DNA from: Enterocloster bolteae
GTDB lineage: Bacteria; Bacillota_A; Clostridia; Lachnospirales; Lachnospiraceae
Assembly: GCA_021769025.1 (NCBI GenBank)
Contig: JAETTS010000057.1
Span: 1 to 10,375 of the forward strand
Reading direction: 5' to 3'
DNA: 10,375 bases
The notes beneath the pieces are model-generated. The model did not search any database, was not told the origin of the DNA, and was given only the letters and a program-made list of their open reading frames with translations. Positions 6,508 through 10,375 of the stretch are shown here, one piece after another (the first letter of the stretch is position 1; the number at the start of each line of letters is the position of its first letter). A program made the translations under genes and the position numbers.

Positions 6508-6735
6508 ATGGCAGAATTTACAGTTGATTGTTTAGGCGAGGCTTGTCCAGTACCCCTTATGAAGGTTCAGAAGCAGATGGAGAAGATGGCGGTAGGCGAT
6601 GTTTTGATCGCTCAGATCGACCATAGCTGTGCAATGAAGAATATCCCTGAGTGGGCAAGAAACAATGGACATAACGTGGAGATCGAGGAAGTTGATGACG
6701 GCGAGTGGGAGATCGTAATCGAAAAGACCAAATAA
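6508..6735 (+). CDS. TusA/YeeD-like sulfur carrier protein, second copy
   Basis: The 75-residue protein has the persulfide-carrying CPVP motif (C13), DCLG with C8, and DHSC with C41, the same three cysteines as the first copy. The stretch NIPEWARNNGH followed by a GEWEIVIEK strand aligns with E. coli YeeD (IPQWAAEEGH and the C-terminal strand), so it is best described as YeeD/TsuB-like. YeeD is the cytoplasmic partner that takes thiosulfate-derived sulfur at the exit of YeeE. Position between the two YeeE halves strongly supports that partnership. AGGAGG at 6494-6499 precedes the ATG. The 79-base gap before it contains a short TGAAC/GTTCA hairpin (6454-6467) without a T-run, so it is probably not a terminator. 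It lacks the DsrE-like C-terminal domain of the selenium protein YedF. Confidence 0.9.
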   Translation: MAEFTVDCLGEACPVPLMKVQKQMEKMAVGDVLIAQIDHSCAMKNIPEWARNNGHNVEIEEVDDGEWEIVIEKTK

Positions 6736-6754
6736 GAAAGCAGGTGCATAAGCT

Positions 6755-7303
6755 TTGAAGGCTTTTTGGGATAAAGTAAGTAAGAACCCTTATTATAAGA
6801 TGATCTTTAAAAATCCCTTTACATATGTGACCGGCGCAGTGCTGCTTTCGATTTTCCAGATTGCAATTTTTGCAAGTACAGGCTCTCCGTGGGGTGTATC
6901 AGGTACCTTTGCCAACTGGGGAGCATGGTTGTACCGCCTGGTAGGCGGAAATGTAGATAAATGGTATTACTTTTCTTCGGAAGGTGCTCAGGCAACCTTA
7001 AACAATGGGATTTTAAATCACACTGGCTCCTGGCTGAACTTCGGTATCATCGCAGGTGCCCTGGTGGCAGTGCTTTTAGCATCTCAGTTTAAGTTTAAGA
7101 AGATTAAGTCATTAAAACAGGTAGTGGCTGCTACATTAGGCGGACTTTTGATGGGATATGGCGCCAGGTTGGCCGGTGGCTGCAATATCGGAGCCTTGTA
7201 TTCCAGCATTGCATCCCTGTCTCTGTCTGGCTGGGTGTTTGCAATTTTCCTGTTTATCGGAGCCTTTATCGGCAGTAAGCTGCTTGCGAAATACTTTATG
7301 TAA
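6755..7303 (+). CDS. YeeE/YedE-family membrane transporter, C-terminal half
   Basis: This 182-residue membrane protein starts with TTG at 6755, 19 bases after the TusA-like stop, with AGGTG ten bases upstream. The first in-frame ATG is 15 codons later and has no better ribosome site. Hydrophobic segments lie near 22-41, 94-110, 122-141 and 157-176. The second family motif, LAGGCNIGALYSSIAS, carries C143, the only cysteine of the protein, and mirrors AGGCASGTL of the N-terminal half. The region around 60-92 is polar and probably forms an extracellular loop. The two halves presumably assemble into one transporter, matching the pseudo-symmetric halves of single-chain YeeE. A functional split is more likely than decay, because each half has its own ribosome site and intact motifs. 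Confidence 0.85.
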   Translation: MKAFWDKVSKNPYYKMIFKNPFTYVTGAVLLSIFQIAIFASTGSPWGVSGTFANWGAWLYRLVGGNVDKWYYFSSEGAQATLNNGILNHTGSWLNFGIIAGALVAVLLASQFKFKKIKSLKQVVAATLGGLLMGYGARLAGGCNIGALYSSIASLSLSGWVFAIFLFIGAFIGSKLLAKYFM

Positions 7304-7318
7304 AGGACGGATTGGAAG

Positions 7319-8548
7319 ATGGAGAAGAAAATAGAGCAATATGATGTGGTCATCATCGGCGGAGGGGCAGCAGGCTTGACATCAGCCATCTACTGTGGGC
7401 GAGCCAGACTGAAAACTCTGGTGATTGAGAAAGCCCTTGTAGGCGGTCTGGCTACTTACACCAATGAGATTGAGAACTATCCGGGATTTCCGGAAGGCTC
7501 CACAGGCCTTGGCCTTATGGAGTTGTTCCATAAGCAGGCTAAGAAGTTTGGGGTTAAGTTTAAACTGACGGATGTAAGGGGTGTCCAGTTAGAGGGCGAT
7601 GTAAAGACAGTAGAGACTTTCCGCACCAATTATCAGTGTAAGGCAGTAATCATTGCTAGCGGCGGAAAGCCTCGTCTGACAGGAGCTCCCAATGAGGATA
7701 AGTTCCTGTATGACAAAGGAATTTCATTCTGTGCAACCTGCGACGCAGCGGCCAATACAGATAAGACGGTTATCGTCATCGGTTCCGGAGACGCAGCCAT
7801 CGAGGAGGGCATGTTCTTAACCAAGTTTGCCAGCAAGGTAATCGTCAGCGTGATGCACGAAGAAGGAAAGATGGACTGTAACGAGATTGCCAAAGAAGAA
7901 GCATTGGCCAATCCCAAGATGGAGTTTATCTGGAATACCACAGTGGCAGAGTTCAGAGGCGATGATGAGCGGCTTCGCAGTGTAGCTTTAAAGGACACCA
8001 GAACAGGAGAGATTATTGATGTTCCTGTGGATACTTGCTTTATGTTTATTGGCTATGTTCCCAATACAGAGATCTTTAAGGGAATCATTGATATGACCCG
8101 TCCAGGTTATGTGATCACCAATGAGAAGATGGAGACCAATATCCCTGGTGTATTTGCTGCCGGAGATGTGCGGGATAAGTTCTTAAAGCAGGTGGCCACA
8201 GCCGTAGGCGATGGTGCTATCGCAGGTTATGCCGCAGAGAAGTACATTGCGGAGAGCGAAGTGTTTGAGAATCAGATCATGGATAAATCTATGCCTGGCA
8301 TTGTATATATCTGGAATGCAGTGGTTCCGGAAAGCCGGGAACTTCTAAAAGAGGTTGAGGCTTTTGAGGAGAAATACAAAGGCCAGGTGAAGGTTAATAA
8401 AGCAGATGTCTACAAATCCAACGGAATTGCAGTGAGGCTGGGCGTTGAGGCTGTCCCTGCAGCAGTGGCTATCAAGGATGGCCAGGTGGCAGGCGTTCTG
8501 ACAGAAGGGATTGCTGTGGAAAGCATGGAGAAGCTGCTGGGGCTGTAG
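7319..8548 (+). CDS. Thioredoxin-reductase-like flavoprotein with a C-terminal thioredoxin fold lacking cysteines
   Basis: The first 320 of 409 residues are a low-molecular-weight thioredoxin reductase: FAD-binding GGGAAG at 14-19, ENYPGFPEG at 52-60, the redox pair CATC at 138-141, nucleotide-binding GSGDAA at 155-160, and AAGDVR at 280-285 with KQVATAVGDG. The HRRxxxR segment that usually holds the 2'-phosphate of NADPH is replaced by HEEGKMD (180-186), so NADPH use is doubtful; NADH or another donor is possible. Residues 326-409 form a thioredoxin-like domain in which the WCxxC site reads WNAVVPES (332-339), with no cysteine anywhere in it; the cis-proline region (VEAVPA, P380) remains. 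AAAGGA at 7302-7307 precedes the ATG, 15 bases after the YeeE half. As last gene of the sulfur operon it may reduce persulfide or sulfite formed from imported thiosulfate; that role is inference. Confidence 0.88.
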   Translation: MEKKIEQYDVVIIGGGAAGLTSAIYCGRARLKTLVIEKALVGGLATYTNEIENYPGFPEGSTGLGLMELFHKQAKKFGVKFKLTDVRGVQLEGDVKTVETFRTNYQCKAVIIASGGKPRLTGAPNEDKFLYDKGISFCATCDAAANTDKTVIVIGSGDAAIEEGMFLTKFASKVIVSVMHEEGKMDCNEIAKEEALANPKMEFIWNTTVAEFRGDDERLRSVALKDTRTGEIIDVPVDTCFMFIGYVPNTEIFKGIIDMTRPGYVITNEKMETNIPGVFAAGDVRDKFLKQVATAVGDGAIAGYAAEKYIAESEVFENQIMDKSMPGIVYIWNAVVPESRELLKEVEAFEEKYKGQVKVNKADVYKSNGIAVRLGVEAVPAAVAIKDGQVAGVLTEGIAVESMEKLLGL

Positions 8549-8613
8549 GGCGCAGGCTGCAAAAATGAGACATCAGCGGAGGCTTTTAACGGAGTTTCTG
8601 CACATTGAAGGAG

Positions 8614-8652
8614 AAAACAGGATACCATTCCTTAGGGGGGTATCCTGTTTTT
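8614..8652 (+). terminator. Strong intrinsic terminator between convergent operons
   Basis: AAAACAGGATACC (8614-8626) pairs perfectly with GGTATCCTGTTTT (8639-8651), giving a 13-bp stem with a 12-base loop and a T-run at 8648-8652. It ends the YeeE operon 65 bases after the reductase stop. Because the stem begins with A's it also ends in T's on the minus strand, and it lies 15 bases past the GH32 stop, so it probably serves both directions. The spacer 8549-8613 contains nothing else I can support. Confidence 0.9.
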
Positions 8653-8667
8653 ATATCCAATACTGCA

Positions 8668-10152
8668 TTAAGCCAAATCGTATTTCACAATATCCATACT
8701 GACAAGCCCATTGCAGAAGAAGGAGATTCCTTCCGCTCTTTGGTCTGTCTGGATGGAGACGGAAAGTACCTGTTCTCCATCGTTTACAAACAACTCGGCG
8801 CTGTAGCGGTCCAGGATCAGCCGCAGCCGGATTCTGCCGTTTTGGTGTCTTACCAGGCTTCGGCGCTGATGGATGACTGCTCTTCTGGAGCCGGAGAATT
8901 TGCGGTCAATCTTCAGGATGGATTCGTGAGGCCGGAAGCTGACGGCTGTCCGGTGACGGGCATCCTGGGCAAAACGTACTGCAAATTTCTGATATACCTG
9001 GTTCTCATCCACAGGGCGCAGGTCAATCTCCATGTCTATTTTTCTGCCGCTGATTTCGCTTAGCTGCAGAATGTCTGTGAATGTAATATCCCTGTACCGC
9101 ACTTCATTTCTGCGCATGGTTTCCAGCTCCCGCACCGGATTTTGGTAAAGCCGTCCGTTTTTTACGGAAAGCTCCCGGGGCAGAGTCATCTGTCCGAACC
9201 ACGGCGTCTGAACCGTGGAGGGAAGGCAGGTATCCCAGTTCTGCATCCAGCCGACCATGATTCTCCGGCCGTCCGGTGCCAGAAGGGTCTGGGGGGCATA
9301 GAAGTCAATGCCGTAGTCCATGGCCTGGTTGCGTTCCTCGACGAATTGTTGCTTTTCCTTATCATAGGAGCCGATGATGCAGACAGTCCCGTTTCCGTTG
9401 TGATACTCAAACCCCTGAGGCAGCATATCCTGGGGACTTACAAGCAAAAGCTGTTTTCCATCCAATTCAAAGAAGTCAGGACATTCCCACATTTTTCCGT
9501 AGCGCCCCCGGTTTTGGCACAATATCTCCTGAAACTTCCAATCAAAGCCGTCAGGGCTCTTAAACAGTAAAATCTGGCCGCTTCCGTCGGCGGGACGGTT
9601 TCCAATGACGGCATAGAAGGAACCGTCGTCTCCCTGCCATAGTTTGGGATCCCGGAAATCATAGCGGGAACTGCCAGCAGGAAGGTGGAATTCTGTCAAT
9701 ACCGGATTTCCTTCATATTTCTCATAATTGATACCGTCGCCTGTGGCAATGCACTGTCTCTGTACGTCCCGGACAGTTCCGTCTTCCAGGGTCTCTTTTG
9801 TCACGCCGGTGTACATAAGCAGATGTCTTCCATCAGGGAGTGTAACGGCGCTTCCTGAAAAACAGCCGTCTTTATCGTAAGCCTCATCCGGTGCCAGGGC
9901 GGCCGGAAGATAAGTCCAGTGCAGCAGGTCCGGGCTGACGGCATGTCCCCAGTGCATTGCCCCCCAATGAGAATCGTAAGGGTAATACTGGTAAAAAAGG
10001 TGGTACTGTCCGTTGTAGAAGGAAAAACCGTTGGGGTCATTCATCCAGCCTACACGGGGGGACAGGTGAAACTCTGGCCTCTCTTCTTTTTTAATATGTT
10101 TTTCGTATGTCTTCTCATAGTTTCGTGCTTTTTGCAAAAACGGGCTTGTCAT
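8668..10152 (-). CDS. GH32 beta-fructosidase (sucrose / sucrose-6-phosphate hydrolase type)
   Basis: This 494-residue glycoside hydrolase family 32 enzyme has all three catalytic-pocket motifs: WMNDPNG with nucleophile D39, FRDP with the transition-state-stabilising D168, and WECPD with acid/base E223. A five-bladed propeller is followed by a C-terminal beta-sandwich ending in the SMDIVKYDL strand. There is no signal peptide, so it acts in the cytoplasm, cleaving terminal beta-fructose from sucrose, sucrose-6-phosphate or short fructo-oligosaccharides. I chose ATG 10152 because AGGAGG (10164-10159) lies six bases upstream; the upstream ATG at 10200 would add 16 residues without a ribosome site. 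Directly upstream on the same strand is the end of an ABC sugar-binding protein. That context favours non-phosphorylated sucrose or fructans imported by ABC transport over PTS-derived sucrose-6-phosphate. No LacI-type regulator is visible in the window. Confidence 0.93.
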   Translation of the reverse strand: MTSPFLQKARNYEKTYEKHIKKEERPEFHLSPRVGWMNDPNGFSFYNGQYHLFYQYYPYDSHWGAMHWGHAVSPDLLHWTYLPAALAPDEAYDKDGCFSGSAVTLPDGRHLLMYTGVTKETLEDGTVRDVQRQCIATGDGINYEKYEGNPVLTEFHLPAGSSRYDFRDPKLWQGDDGSFYAVIGNRPADGSGQILLFKSPDGFDWKFQEILCQNRGRYGKMWECPDFFELDGKQLLLVSPQDMLPQGFEYHNGNGTVCIIGSYDKEKQQFVEERNQAMDYGIDFYAPQTLLAPDGRRIMVGWMQNWDTCLPSTVQTPWFGQMTLPRELSVKNGRLYQNPVRELETMRRNEVRYRDITFTDILQLSEISGRKIDMEIDLRPVDENQVYQKFAVRFAQDARHRTAVSFRPHESILKIDRKFSGSRRAVIHQRRSLVRHQNGRIRLRLILDRYSAELFVNDGEQVLSVSIQTDQRAEGISFFCNGLVSMDIVKYDLA

Positions 10153-10158
10153 GATATG

Positions 10159-10164
10159 CCTCCT
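10159..10164 (-). promoter_or_regulatory. Ribosome binding site that fixes the GH32 start
   Basis: AGGAGG on the minus strand, six bases before ATG 10152-10150. It sets the start 16 codons downstream of the longest possible ORF. The 68-base gap to the preceding gene has no clear terminator or promoter, consistent with one operon. Confidence 0.75.
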
Positions 10165-10220
10165 GGATATGATTGGTTGATGGCTGCCAGCAGTGGGCAT
10201 ACATCTGTAAAACAGCAGAG

Positions 10221-10375
10221 TTACTGATAGAAAGCATCCAGATACTTCTGGAAAATAGACAGGTATTCTTCCAGTCCGTAAGCATCCAGTTTCTTTATAT
10301 ATTCGTTCCAGTCATTTTCCGTATATCCATTCATAATCCATCTGGAACGGCATTCGTTAATATACTGTGCGATGT
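10221..10375 (-). CDS. Sugar ABC transporter extracellular binding protein, C-terminal 50 residues (5' end beyond the window)
   Basis: The minus strand from the right edge encodes 50 residues ending at TAA 10223-10221. The tail contains RSRWIMNGYTENDWNEYIKK, then LDAYGLEEYLSIFQKYLDAFY. This is the characteristic end of family 1 extracellular solute-binding lipoproteins of carbohydrate (CUT1) ABC importers in Firmicutes, in which a W-x-x-Y-V/I-K-x-L-x-x-x-G-L pattern closes the protein. It precedes the GH32 gene by 68 bases on the same strand, so it most likely delivers the sucrose or fructo-oligosaccharide that the hydrolase cleaves. Only the C-terminus is visible, so the family call rests on a short stretch. 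Confidence 0.7.
   Translation of the reverse strand, partial: IAQYINECRSRWIMNGYTENDWNEYIKKLDAYGLEEYLSIFQKYLDAFYQ

Noticed and set aside
5724..7303. Selenium transport (YedE/YedF) as the role of the operon
   Set aside because: The TusA-like proteins lack the YedF C-terminal DsrE-like domain and match YeeD better; no selenium genes are nearby. It cannot be fully excluded.
8605..9570. Plus-strand ORFs of up to 152 codons opposite the GH32 gene
   Set aside because: They are antisense to a clearly conserved GH32 frame, and the first begins inside the terminator stem region.
10153..10200. A 16-residue N-terminal extension of the GH32 protein from ATG 10200
   Set aside because: AGGAGG lies inside this extension, six bases before ATG 10152, and no ribosome site precedes 10200.
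1..10375. Mobile element, CRISPR array, tRNA or prophage origin
   Set aside because: No transposase or integrase gene, spaced repeats, cloverleaf sequence or attachment-site duplication was found on reading both strands.

Overview
The window looks like a chromosomal segment of a Gram-positive anaerobe of the Clostridia, most likely Lachnospiraceae-like. Base composition is moderate, almost every gene has a strong AGGAGG-type ribosome binding site, three probable TTG starts occur, and the protein families (split YeeE with TusA, lipoprotein binding proteins of ABC importers, GH32) are typical of gut Clostridia. The taxonomy is inference; there is no rRNA or marker gene here. I see no tRNA, CRISPR array, insertion sequence or phage gene.

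Left block (1-4057, minus strand): a tight operon read right to left. It encodes a WecE-like sugar-nucleotide 4-aminotransferase (4057-2915), a large ORF joining a family 2 glycosyltransferase to an ATP-grasp ligase (2922-937, overlapping the previous gene by 8 bases), and a lipoprotein of the NMT1/SsuA-type ABC substrate-binding family (898 to the window edge, incomplete). The glycosyltransferase/ATP-grasp junction carries a perfect internal Shine-Dalgarno sequence and a TTG start, and in a neighbouring frame a stop that overlaps an ATG as ATGA. It is therefore either a recent fusion, a frameshift or a two-product gene. A reasonable inference is that the operon makes an amino-sugar, moves it onto a carrier, and ligates a carboxylate or amino acid to something.

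Central block (4207-8652): a sulfur-handling locus. A TusA/YeeD-like sulfurtransferase with its own promoter (4333-4551) ends exactly where a convergent LysR-type regulator (5445-4552) ends. The regulator is divergent from a four-gene operon: N-terminal YeeE half, a second TusA/YeeD-like protein, C-terminal YeeE half, and a thioredoxin-reductase-like flavoprotein with a cysteine-free thioredoxin-fold tail. A perfect 13-base palindrome of the LysR T-N11-A type lies between the two divergent promoters. By analogy with TsuA/TsuB (YeeE/YeeD), the operon probably imports thiosulfate or a related sulfur compound and reductively processes the sulfur in the cytoplasm, with the LysR protein sensing it. 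A strong hairpin terminator at 8614-8652 closes the operon.

Right block (8668-10375, minus strand): a GH32 beta-fructosidase without a signal peptide, preceded by the 3' end of a sugar ABC transporter binding protein. This indicates ABC-driven uptake and cytoplasmic hydrolysis of sucrose or short fructo-oligosaccharides.
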